The notes beneath the pieces are model-generated. The model ran no database searches and had not been told where the DNA came from. It saw only the letters and a list, made by a program, of their open reading frames with translations. Below are positions 1 to 7,990 of a stretch of DNA of 64,000 nucleotides, piece after piece. Origin of the DNA: CAVVFX01 sp963747535 (GTDB lineage Bacteria; Acidobacteriota; Terriglobia; Bryobacterales; Bryobacteraceae); NCBI GenBank assembly GCA_963747535.1, contig CAVVFX010000020.1, positions 806,001 to 870,000 on the forward strand. The letters are read 5' to 3'. Numbering within the stretch: position 1 is the stretch's first letter; every line of letters begins with the position of its first letter. A program made the translations under genes and the position numbers.

Positions 1-2
1 TT

Positions 3-1607
3 CCGACCTACCCGGATGCCGCGATCGGGAGCCAGCCGATCAGTTCCGCCTTCTCCGCCGATGGCCAGGTTCTATACGTGGCCTGCGGTGGCAACAATGC
101 CGTGGCCATCTTGAACCGTTCCGGCAAAGGCTGGACAGTGAGCGGCGCCGTGCCGACCGGCTGGTTTCCTTCCGCCCTCGCCATGGCCCGCGACGGCAGT
201 TTGCGGGTCCTCAATATCAAAGGCGTGGGCAATACAGCGGATAAGAACGGAACCTTCAATTCCAAGCAATATGAAGGCTCGCTGCTGGCGATTCCGGTTC
301 CGGGCGCCGCCCAGATTGCGGCTGGGACGAGGGAAGTGCGCGCGGCCAACAGTCCGGTCTTCGAGCCGGCGGGCGGCGTGGCAAACCTCTGGTCGCTGGG
401 CATCGAGCATGTGTTCTTCATCATCAAGGAAAACCGCACGTACGACCAGGTTTTCGGCGATCTCCCGAAGGCCAACGGCGATCCCAAGCTTTGCATGTAC
501 GGGCGGGACATCACGCCCAATCAGCATGCTCTGGCGGAACAGTACGTGACGCTCGACAACTTTTACACGGGAGGGGCAATCAGCTTCGACGGCCATCAGT
601 GGCTGATGCAGGCTTTCGTGAGCGACTATGTGGAGCGAGCTTTCGCGGCGTCGCCCCGTGGTTATGCCTGGAACATGAGCGACGCGCTGGTGGTGCCGCC
701 GACCGGGTTCTTCTGGCAGAATGCGCCCAAGCCGCTGGACGTGCGCATTTATGGCGAATTCCAGCTTCCGGCGGTCTGGGATCCGGATAAGCAAAGCGCG
801 CAAGACATGAACGAGAGCGATTTGCTGACCTGGTCCCAATACTGGAAGCTCTATAAAGAGGGCAAATGGCAGAGCGCGGTGGGTGCCAGAAGCGGCGTTC
901 CCGCCCTCGCGAAATACTGCAGCCAGAGCTATCCGAACAGCTCGACGGTAATTCCCGATGCTATCCGGGCGGAGGAGTATCTACGCGAACTGGCGGCGCG
1001 CGAAAAGTCGGGACAGATGCCCAACCTCAGCATCCTGACGCTCACCAATAACCACACCAACGGAACCAACCCCAAATCGCCGACTCCGCGAGCCATGGTG
1101 GCGGCCAATGACCTGGCGCTGGGCCGCATCGTGGAGGGTATTTCGAAGAGCCGCTTCTGGGCGAAATCGCTGATCCTGGTGGTGGAGGACGATGCGCAGG
1201 ATGGCGTGGATCACGTGGATGGTCATCGTACCGTCGCGCTGGCGGTGGGACCGTTCATTCGCCGCGGAGTAGTGGATTCGAACAACTACAACCACCTCAG
1301 CCTGGTCCGCACGATACAGGAAGTCTTCCGCATTCCGCCACGCACGCGATTCGCTAAAGCGGCGCGCCCTATGACCAGCCTCTTCACGGCTAAGGCCGAT
1401 GCCACGACGTTTCAGCACCTGGAGCCAAAAGTTCAAATGGACGAAATGAATCCGCCGCTGAAATCATTGAGCGGCCGTCAGTTGTGGGCCGCCCGGCAAT
1501 CTCAATCGTTCGACTGGAACGAGCCCGACGAAGCCCCGGAGGAGGTCCTGAATCGAATCCTGTGGTGGGACAGCAAGGGCTACAACACGCCGTATCCCAA
1601 GCCGTAG
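3..1607 (+). CDS. YncE-like propeller / phosphoesterase family protein (5' end cut by window)
   Basis: The reading frame is open back to the window edge, so the start lies upstream; 534 codons are visible. The N-terminal part (up to about nt 380) has beta-propeller-like text such as AFSADGQVLYVACGGNN, typical of YncE/YVTN repeats. From about nt 400 it becomes an alkaline-phosphatase-superfamily phosphoesterase, with IEHVFFIIKENRTYDQVFGD near the domain start and DDAQDGVDHVDGHR further on, the two places where this superfamily binds metal. Proteins with this architecture are annotated as bifunctional YncE/alkaline phosphatase proteins; the substrate is unknown and they are usually exported. 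The signal peptide would be outside the window. Family confidence is high, function is not assigned. Confidence 0.85.
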   Translation, partial: PTYPDAAIGSQPISSAFSADGQVLYVACGGNNAVAILNRSGKGWTVSGAVPTGWFPSALAMARDGSLRVLNIKGVGNTADKNGTFNSKQYEGSLLAIPVPGAAQIAAGTREVRAANSPVFEPAGGVANLWSLGIEHVFFIIKENRTYDQVFGDLPKANGDPKLCMYGRDITPNQHALAEQYVTLDNFYTGGAISFDGHQWLMQAFVSDYVERAFAASPRGYAWNMSDALVVPPTGFFWQNAPKPLDVRIYGEFQLPAVWDPDKQSAQDMNESDLLTWSQYWKLYKEGKWQSAVGARSGVPALAKYCSQSYPNSSTVIPDAIRAEEYLRELAAREKSGQMPNLSILTLTNNHTNGTNPKSPTPRAMVAANDLALGRIVEGISKSRFWAKSLILVVEDDAQDGVDHVDGHRTVALAVGPFIRRGVVDSNNYNHLSLVRTIQEVFRIPPRTRFAKAARPMTSLFTAKADATTFQHLEPKVQMDEMNPPLKSLSGRQLWAARQSQSFDWNEPDEAPEEVLNRILWWDSKGYNTPYPKP

Positions 1608-1783
1608 GATAGGTCCGGCCACGGCCTTGTTGCCGTGGGGTCGGATGAGACGTAACGGCGCAGAAACAGCCGCATGTCAGGGCGCTTCGCGCACTAAAGC
1701 CTGTCGCACGCTCGACAGGGGCGACCGGGGGGTCGCTTGCGGACGTGGCGTCCGCCCCACAAATGGCCAGCCGGGTGTCTTCG
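1608..1783. other. Convergent intergenic spacer with hairpins
   Basis: Spacer between the converging phosphoesterase and HdeD-like genes. It contains small inverted repeats, for example GCGGACG-TGG-CGTCCGC near 1739-1755, that could serve as bidirectional terminators, but no T-tract follows and no gene is visible. Confidence 0.35.
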
Positions 1784-2359
1784 TCAATGCGCGGGGACGG
1801 TAACGGATGGACCCGCAGGGTGACCGTGAGCCCAGTTTCGCAGCCGGAATCCCAGAGCAATCATCATAATTCCGAAGACGAAAGCATAGGCTCCCACCCA
1901 GATCGCGATCACGAGGGCCCCCGCGAGCGGAGCGAACATGATCAGCCCGCCGAAGATCACCGATGCGATGCCGGTGAGCGCGAGCAGCCATTCGCCCTCC
2001 ACGTGCTTACGCAGCTTCACTGCCGCGATGATCTCGAACACGCCCGTTACGATGGCCCACGCGCCAATGATAAACACCAATACGATGGCCGTGATCGCCG
2101 GCCAGGCAAACGTGACCAGCCCGGCGCCAATCCCGACGACTCCCTCGATCAGAAGAGCACCCCAGCGTTCGTGCGACTTCACTGCTCGCACCGCGCCGAT
2201 GATGGCTACGACACCGTCTACCAGGGCGTAAATGCCGTACAGGAGCACCAGGCTCACCAGGGTAATCCCCGGCCACACGAACGCGATCACTCCGACCCCG
2301 ATCCCTAACAGACCCCGGATGACCAGCGCCCACCAGTTTCTTGCAATGACTTCTCGCAT
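1784..2359 (-). CDS. HdeD-like (DUF308) integral membrane protein
   Basis: 191 aa, almost entirely hydrophobic, with about six membrane segments in a repeated pattern (segments ending GITLVSLVLLYGIYALVDG and AITAIVLVFIIGAWAIVTG are two copies of the same unit). This matches the HdeD/DUF308 family of small inner-membrane proteins; E. coli HdeD is linked to acid resistance, but the biochemical role in other bacteria is unknown. ATG start is preceded by GAGG with seven bases of spacing. It stands alone, convergent with the phosphoesterase gene. Confidence 0.8.
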   Translation of the reverse strand: MREVIARNWWALVIRGLLGIGVGVIAFVWPGITLVSLVLLYGIYALVDGVVAIIGAVRAVKSHERWGALLIEGVVGIGAGLVTFAWPAITAIVLVFIIGAWAIVTGVFEIIAAVKLRKHVEGEWLLALTGIASVIFGGLIMFAPLAGALVIAIWVGAYAFVFGIMMIALGFRLRNWAHGHPAGPSVTVPAH

Positions 2360-2486
2360 GCTCTATCCTCTTTCTTTTGTAAAATGACCGCTTGCACAGA
2401 AGGCGGAGGCAAGCTCCGCGCCACAGGGATTTTCAGAAATAAAGCCTGACGCGACTTTTGAGTATTTCCCGTGGATCGTCGATTCT

Positions 2487-3578
2487 TTATTTGCCTGTGT
2501 CTTGGTGATATCTGTCACTTTGACCCCGGAGCTTTCCGATTGCCCATTCGGCATGGCTCGCGACCACCGGATCATTCGAACGGGCCAGCTTTTCGAGGGG
2601 CGGGAGCAGGTCCGGGTTGCCCGAGTTCCCCATCGCTATAGCCACGTTTCGCAAAAAGCCGGTGTACCGGGCGCGGGTGATCGGGGTACCTCGAAACAAT
2701 CTCTGGAATTCAGTCTCCGATATTGCGGCGAGGTGCTCCAGGACCGGGGTTTCGAGCCGCGGCGCAAAGCGGGCATCTTCCGTCGTCGCCGCTCCCCGAG
2801 GCGTTGGTCGATTCCAGGGGCAAACGTCCTGGCAGATATCGCAGCCGAAAATGTGCGCGCCGTTCCCGTCGCGCTGAGGCACCGGAATCTCGCCCCGGAG
2901 CTCGATGGTCAGATACGAGATGCAAAGGCGCGAGTCGATTGTGAAGCCGTTACCGAAAGGCACGATCGCTTCGGTCGGGCAGGCGTCGATGCAGCGGGTG
3001 CAGGTTCCGCAGCGATCGGGTGGAGGACCGTCGGGTTCCAGTTCGAGCGAAGTCAGGATCTCGCCCAAAAACACCCAGGACCCCAGTTTCTGATTGATCA
3101 GGCAAGTGTTGCGGCCAATCCAGCCGAGCCCGGCCATCCGTGCATAGCTACGCTCGAGAAACGGGGCGGTGTCGACGCAGATCTTCCATGCGAACTCCTC
3201 CTCGCCGAGCAGGATGTCGACCAGGCGTGCCATCCCGGCGCGCATTACGTCATGGTAGTCGTCCCCCCAGGCGTAGCGTGACACCCACGCTCGCGCGTTG
3301 TCGGACAACGCGGTGGAGTACGGGACCGGCCAGTTGTATACCTTGCCCAGGCAGATGATCGATTGCGCCGAGGGCAAAAGGCGCCGCGGATCTTCCCGGA
3401 TCTCCGCCCGGTAGTCTGTCAGGTAGCGCATCTCGCCGGCGAATCCCGCAGCCGTCCACTGCCGGTAGATTCCGGCGTCAACTGATGGACGCGCGGACGC
3501 GACTCCGCAGAGTTCAAAGCCGCACCCCGCGGCGGCCCGTCGAATCTGTTCCTTGTGGTACACTTCCTTAAGGCTCAA
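2487..3578 (-). CDS. queG: Epoxyqueuosine reductase QueG
   Basis: 363 aa, the usual length. QueG is a cobalamin- and 4Fe-4S-dependent cytoplasmic enzyme that reduces epoxyqueuosine to queuosine in tRNA, the last step of Q biosynthesis. Visible family marks are the bis-4Fe-4S ferredoxin motifs CGTCTRCIDACPTEA and CDICQDVCPWN, the conserved CISYLTIELRG segment between them, and a C-terminal HEAT-like tail (HAEWAIGKLR). The frame begins at a TTG (3578) with no clear Shine-Dalgarno; a GTG at 3563 is an alternative. It is divergent from the radical SAM gene and no other queuosine gene is in the window. Confidence 0.92.
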   Translation of the reverse strand: MSLKEVYHKEQIRRAAAGCGFELCGVASARPSVDAGIYRQWTAAGFAGEMRYLTDYRAEIREDPRRLLPSAQSIICLGKVYNWPVPYSTALSDNARAWVSRYAWGDDYHDVMRAGMARLVDILLGEEEFAWKICVDTAPFLERSYARMAGLGWIGRNTCLINQKLGSWVFLGEILTSLELEPDGPPPDRCGTCTRCIDACPTEAIVPFGNGFTIDSRLCISYLTIELRGEIPVPQRDGNGAHIFGCDICQDVCPWNRPTPRGAATTEDARFAPRLETPVLEHLAAISETEFQRLFRGTPITRARYTGFLRNVAIAMGNSGNPDLLPPLEKLARSNDPVVASHAEWAIGKLRGQSDRYHQDTGK

Positions 3579-3787
3579 TCAGTTAGAGGGGGAACTGGAT
3601 CTCGCGAGCGCGCTCCCGTTTAATCCCAAATTAAACCATACAGCCGCGAATTCGCCCCGTTGAATGGATACGCTTAGCCCTTCGATAGCCCATAGGGTAC
3701 TATTAACGATTATTAAGCTGTCCGGCCTGTGCGTGCACCCGAAAGCCGCAAATGGGCACAAGAACTGCGAAGGAGACACAAACTAGG

Positions 3788-5911
3788 ATGCCAAAAGCGA
3801 TCAAGTACGTAGAGAAGGCAGTCAGCATCGCCGCCAATGTAGCTTGGCAGGTTTTCGACCGCGTCAATCAGATTCACCAGAACCCGTCGTTCACCCCCAA
3901 GTGGTCGGACAAGCCGCTGCTCAAATCCTGGGAAAAGACCAAGCCGACGCTGGGCTGGCCCCGCACCACCGACTCCCTTTGTCCCCGCTGCGTCCCGGAA
4001 GCCCGCAAGGCCATCCTGGACGGTAAACTTCCCGTCGACATCCTCCGCAACGAGAAGGTTGGCGAGATCAAGGCGCAGATTATCGAGCGCGACGGCAAGA
4101 TCCTGATGGTAAAGGATTGCCCGATTCACGGTCACTTTGAAGACGTGATGGCGATCGATACGGCGTTCTTCAAGCACCTGGAAGAATGTTTCCCGGGCCG
4201 CGATATCCGCGCCCACAACGACGATGACCTTCATAAGCACGGCACCAGCACGGTGAAGCATGGCCGCGGATCGGTCCTGACGATCGATCTGACCAACCGC
4301 TGCAACATGATGTGCGATCCCTGCTTCATGGATGCCAACCAGGTTGGGTTCGTGCACGAACTGAGCTGGGAAGACATCAAGACGCTGCTCGACAACTCCT
4401 TGAAGATCAAGCCGCGGCGCCAGATGTCGGTGCAGTTCTCCGGCGGAGAGCCCACGCTGTCGCCGTACTTCCTGGATGCCGTCCGCTACGCACGCAAGGT
4501 GGGCTACAACAGCGTGCAGGCAGCTACCAACGGAATCGAGTTCGCCAAGCGTCCGGATTTCTGCCGCCAGGCGGGAGAAGCCGGATTGCGTTACGCCTAC
4601 CTGCAGTTCGACGGAATCGGCAATGCAGCCAATTCGCATCGCGCGGTGGGCAATCTGTTCGATGTGAAACTGCGGGCCATCGAGAATCTGCACAAAGGCG
4701 GCGTGGACATTGTTCCCGTCATCACCCTGGTCAACGGGATCAACAACGAGCAGGTTGGGCGCATCATCCAATTTGCGTTGGACAATCCCAAGAAGATCTC
4801 GTTCCTCTCCTTCCAGCCCGTTTCCTTCACCGGCCGCGACGAAGAGGTGACTGACGACCGCCGGGTGGCCCAGCGTTACACGCTGTCGCACCTGGCGCAC
4901 GACGTCAAGAACCAGGTCGGCATGGGCGAACCGGCCCGCGACTGGTTCCCGATCTCGTTCATGAGCACTTTCTCGGATTTCGCCGACCTGATTCACGGGC
5001 CGAGCGCCGATTGGGGCCAGTTGAGCTGCGGCTGCCATCCGAATTGCGGCATCGGCCTCGCTGTCATGATCGACAAGGAAACCAAGGAGTTTGCGCCGGT
5101 CACGGCCTTCCTGAACGCCGAACAACTGGCCAGGGATATCGCGCACGTGAATGACGCGGCGCGCGGCAAGACCATGTCGGTGATCGGTGTTTCGCTAGCG
5201 CTGCTGCGCAACTATAACTCATTCAAAGCACCCAGCACCTTCAAGCTGTCGGACCTGATGAAGAAGTTCGACAAGTGCTTCGGCATGACCGGCAAGAATT
5301 ACGGCAAGGTAACCGGCGACCGCACCTTCGACGACATCGAGATGCGCCGCAGGGACCGTTGGAACTTCCTATTCATCGCCGGCATGTGGTTCCAGGATCT
5401 CTTCAACTATGATTTCCGGCGGACCGAGCAGTGCATCATCCCGTATGCCACGCAGGATGGCGAAATCTCCTTTTGCGCGTACAACACGGGTGTCGGCTGG
5501 CGCAACATCATCGAGAAGATGCACATGACGGCGTCGCTCACCAAGTGGTACGAGGAGCACGGTCGCCATGAAATCTTCGCCGGCAACAAGAGTGTGCCTC
5601 TGACGGATAAGGCGCACTCGCTGGTCCTGAAGGAAGAATTGGTGACGCTGGAAGTCCAGCATGACCTGGACGACAAGGGCATCGCCAAGACCGCGCGCGA
5701 GGAGAAGAAGCGCAAACGCGACGCGGTGCTGGAAGCCGCGCAAGCCAAGGCGGAGAGCGAGAAGATGATGAAGCTTTATAAACAACACGTTCTCCAGGAA
5801 CCCGTTCCCGAAGGCGGGTTCGTTCCGCTGAATTCGCTCGGCGGAATCAAACCTGCGCCGGCGCCGAAGGCGGCAGAGAAGCGCGAAGAAGTCGGATCGT
5901 TCGGCGACTAG
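3788..5911 (+). CDS. Radical SAM protein resembling tetraether / membrane-spanning lipid synthase (Tes-like)
   Basis: 707 aa from the ATG at 3788, chosen because AGGAG lies about 12 bases upstream and the protein is then well formed; an in-frame ATG at 3752 is less likely. The radical SAM cluster motif CX3CX2C is at C172-C176-C179 (RCNMMCDPCF), followed by SGGEPTLSP. An N-terminal Cys pair (CPRC, C65/C68) and DCPIHGHF precede it, and near residues 530-565 comes a block with WFQDLFNYDFRRTEQC and FCAYN. This order (CPRC, radical SAM core, late FxDxYNYD-like and Cys block) is what I recall for the archaeal Tes family, which joins two lipid tails tail to tail, and for bacterial homologues proposed to make iso-diabolic-acid or branched tetraether lipids. 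The last 100 residues are a charged Lys/Glu helix and Pro tail. Function is inferred; radical SAM assignment is secure. Confidence 0.7.
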   Translation: MPKAIKYVEKAVSIAANVAWQVFDRVNQIHQNPSFTPKWSDKPLLKSWEKTKPTLGWPRTTDSLCPRCVPEARKAILDGKLPVDILRNEKVGEIKAQIIERDGKILMVKDCPIHGHFEDVMAIDTAFFKHLEECFPGRDIRAHNDDDLHKHGTSTVKHGRGSVLTIDLTNRCNMMCDPCFMDANQVGFVHELSWEDIKTLLDNSLKIKPRRQMSVQFSGGEPTLSPYFLDAVRYARKVGYNSVQAATNGIEFAKRPDFCRQAGEAGLRYAYLQFDGIGNAANSHRAVGNLFDVKLRAIENLHKGGVDIVPVITLVNGINNEQVGRIIQFALDNPKKISFLSFQPVSFTGRDEEVTDDRRVAQRYTLSHLAHDVKNQVGMGEPARDWFPISFMSTFSDFADLIHGPSADWGQLSCGCHPNCGIGLAVMIDKETKEFAPVTAFLNAEQLARDIAHVNDAARGKTMSVIGVSLALLRNYNSFKAPSTFKLSDLMKKFDKCFGMTGKNYGKVTGDRTFDDIEMRRRDRWNFLFIAGMWFQDLFNYDFRRTEQCIIPYATQDGEISFCAYNTGVGWRNIIEKMHMTASLTKWYEEHGRHEIFAGNKSVPLTDKAHSLVLKEELVTLEVQHDLDDKGIAKTAREEKKRKRDAVLEAAQAKAESEKMMKLYKQHVLQEPVPEGGFVPLNSLGGIKPAPAPKAAEKREEVGSFGD

Positions 5912-5935
5912 AAAAGTCGTGGGTGTTACTAAGGA

Positions 5936-5962
5936 GCCCGGCAGAGATGCCGGGCTTTTTTT
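5936..5962 (+). terminator. Rho-independent terminator
   Basis: Perfect 8-bp stem GCCCGGCA / TGCCGGGC with a GAGA loop, followed directly by seven T. It lies 25 bases after the radical SAM stop codon, so that gene is probably monocistronic. Confidence 0.9.
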
Positions 5963-5984
5963 ATTGCAAGTCAAAGGCAAACAT

Positions 5985-6019
5985 GGGGCCACGGATGAAC
6001 ACGCATGAACGCGAATAAG
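5985..6019. repeat. Dispersed GAATGAACAC-type repeat, copy 1
   Basis: GGGCCACGGATGAACACGC followed by ATGAACGCGAATAAG. It is a diverged copy of the element at 58787-58820, where a GAATGAACAC unit is repeated. This copy lies between a terminator and a pseudogene. Confidence 0.7.
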
Positions 6020-6030
6020 AAAACGCAATT

Positions 6031-6704
6031 TCAACGGTCTACGCGTACGGTGGCGAGGACGTTCATGCGCTGGATGTCGACTCCCATTCCGCCTTCGACC
6101 GGGTACAGTTGCAGTTCCTGGACAGGTTCTCCCGGTGCGTACAGGCGGGCTCGCTTCCATTCGCGAGCGGCTTGCTGGTAGCAGCTCGCGCAAACTACAG
6201 GAACCCGGTGTTGGTGAAGACCCAAGGCTGGCTGCTGGGTCCGGCGAACACCTTGCCGTTGTGCTCGATCTGGAGCCCGGGCCACAGCCCTTGTGAGGTG
6301 CCGATCACGGGGCGTGGCTCGCAAACAGCACCCGGTCGCGCACTGGCAAACGGATCGCGTGGTCCAGGCCGGGGGCGTCGAATTCCGCCGTAAACTCTCC
6401 TTCGAGCACAACTCCGTCCCCGCCCGCCAGGTCCACACGGTGCGCCTCCTCAGCCGATTCGGCCACAGCCAGCACGGTCAACCTTCTCCGCTGCGCCTCA
6501 GGGATGAGGGCGTCGTTACGGACGCTCTCCGGCAGCAGCAGGCAGTTGAAGGGTGTGCCTGCAAGCAGCTTCGAGGGACTTCGGCGACGGGTCCCACCAA
6601 CGAACCGGAACCCAGTTCCCCGGTGCCGGCCGCGTGTCGGCGTGTGCCGCCAGCGCTGCCACGACGGTCGTCAGGATGAACCTAAGAAGCATCGTTGCTA
6701 TCAT
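6031..6704 (-). pseudogene. Decayed gene for an exported protein of unknown function
   Basis: Read from 6704 leftward, a signal-peptide-like start (MIATMLLRFILTTVVAALAA) runs into GNWVPVRWWDPSPKSLE and then needs a one-base correction near 6569 to continue as LLAGTPFNCLLLPESVRND and onward for about 85 codons (AEEAHRVDLAGGDGVVLEGE). A TGA near 6305 then interrupts it, a second shift resumes with GTSQGLWPGLQIEHNGKVFA, and a third frame ends with YPVEGGMGVDIQRMNVLATV before a stop at 6031. Three lesions in one colinear protein point to a pseudogene. I do not recognise the parent family; the style resembles hypothetical exported proteins of Solibacter-type genomes. Confidence 0.65.
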
Positions 6705-6824
6705 GTTACAGTGCTCCCAGGGGCAAGATCATATGTCGTTTTTCCGCCGTGACGCAGCGCACCGGGTGTGGCTGAGCCAGCTGGTGTAGCAGACTCGCTT
6801 TCGCATCGCTTATATACTCCAAGC

Positions 6825-7814
6825 ATGGCTGCCTTGCTCGAGCCACTTCCGCCCGCATTGCCGGAACTACGCGACTTGCGTCTGTTTTCCTCGAACCAGC
6901 TCGAGCCGCTGATTGCGGACGAACTGCGCGAATGGCGGGAATCGCTCGATTGGGACTTCACGCGGTCGGCTGAACTGGTCCGTCGCTTCGTCGACCTGCG
7001 AGCGCTAAACGGCGCGGCATTGCTCAATCGCGGAATCGCCAACCCGCTCGTGTCGGGATACTGCTACTACGTCTATGAGGAGCACAAAGGCCTGGTCGGA
7101 GATCTTTATGTTCAAGAGCAATCCCGCAGCACGGACCGCGAGTTGCTGTTGCTGGAGAGTGCTGTCCGGGACATGATCTCCGCGCCTTTCGTCACCCGTA
7201 TCGAAAGCCAGTTGATGCTGTCGCCGTTATACCCGCTGCAACGCCTTCCCTACAATAAGTATGTCCGCGCCTTCGAACGCGATTTTATGATGGCGGACGT
7301 CGGCGTGGCGCGGGATCTTCCGCTGCATAAGGTCAGCGCAACGGTAGGGATCGATCATTGGGCGGATTATCACCAGGAGGCGGCCGCCATGCTGATCGAA
7401 GGCGCCTACTACGGTCACATCGATGCCTTGATTAACGATCAGTATCGGACCATGACCGGCGCCCGCCGGTTCCTGTATAACATCATCAACTACCCGGGTT
7501 GCGGAGTCTTTGCGCCGGCGGCTTCATTAGTGGCCGTCAGTTCTTTCGGCGTCCTCGCCGGTTTGTCACTCGCCAGTATTGTCAACGATCATACGGGACA
7601 TATTACCCAGATCTGCGTCGCACCGGAATTTCGTGGCACCGGTCTCGGCTATGAGTTGATGCGCCGTTCGCTTCTCCGCCTGCTACACGCCGGTTGCCGG
7701 CGGGTGAGCTTGACCGTAACATCCTCCAACCTGGAGGCGATACGTTTATACCGGCGAATAGGTTTCAAAACTATCCGCAAGTTCCAGGCTTATGTCTGGC
7801 ACGGTTGGCGATAA
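6825..7814 (+). CDS. GNAT family N-acetyltransferase
   Basis: 329 aa from the ATG at 6825; an in-frame GTG lies at 6768, but the intervening text is not conserved-looking. The C-terminal half carries the GNAT acetyl-CoA site: ITQICVAPEFRGTGLGYELM (motif A, RGTGLG) followed by SNLEAIRLYRRIGF (motif B). The N-terminal 170 residues are a helical domain I cannot assign. Substrate unknown. TATATACT sits a few bases upstream of the ATG. Stands alone between the pseudogene and the TonB receptor. Confidence 0.8.
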   Translation: MAALLEPLPPALPELRDLRLFSSNQLEPLIADELREWRESLDWDFTRSAELVRRFVDLRALNGAALLNRGIANPLVSGYCYYVYEEHKGLVGDLYVQEQSRSTDRELLLLESAVRDMISAPFVTRIESQLMLSPLYPLQRLPYNKYVRAFERDFMMADVGVARDLPLHKVSATVGIDHWADYHQEAAAMLIEGAYYGHIDALINDQYRTMTGARRFLYNIINYPGCGVFAPAASLVAVSSFGVLAGLSLASIVNDHTGHITQICVAPEFRGTGLGYELMRRSLLRLLHAGCRRVSLTVTSSNLEAIRLYRRIGFKTIRKFQAYVWHGWR

Positions 7815-7990
7815 ATCGTCCATTACCGTTTCCAGCATTCATATATTCAAATTCCACATTTTGAATCGGTTAGGCGGTTGTCCGACCGTTACATTCCATT
7901 TTTGGGAAGCTGTTTTATTGGTGCGGTTTTTCACTTGATCCGGAGGGACTCGGCCCGAAATATGCAAATGGGGGAGCCATTGAGGGACCT

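Noticed and set aside
3713..5146. Long minus-strand reading frame (477 codons) opposite the radical SAM gene
   Set aside because: Antisense shadow. The plus-strand protein has clear radical SAM motifs; the minus translation has His/Arg/Val-rich text without domains.
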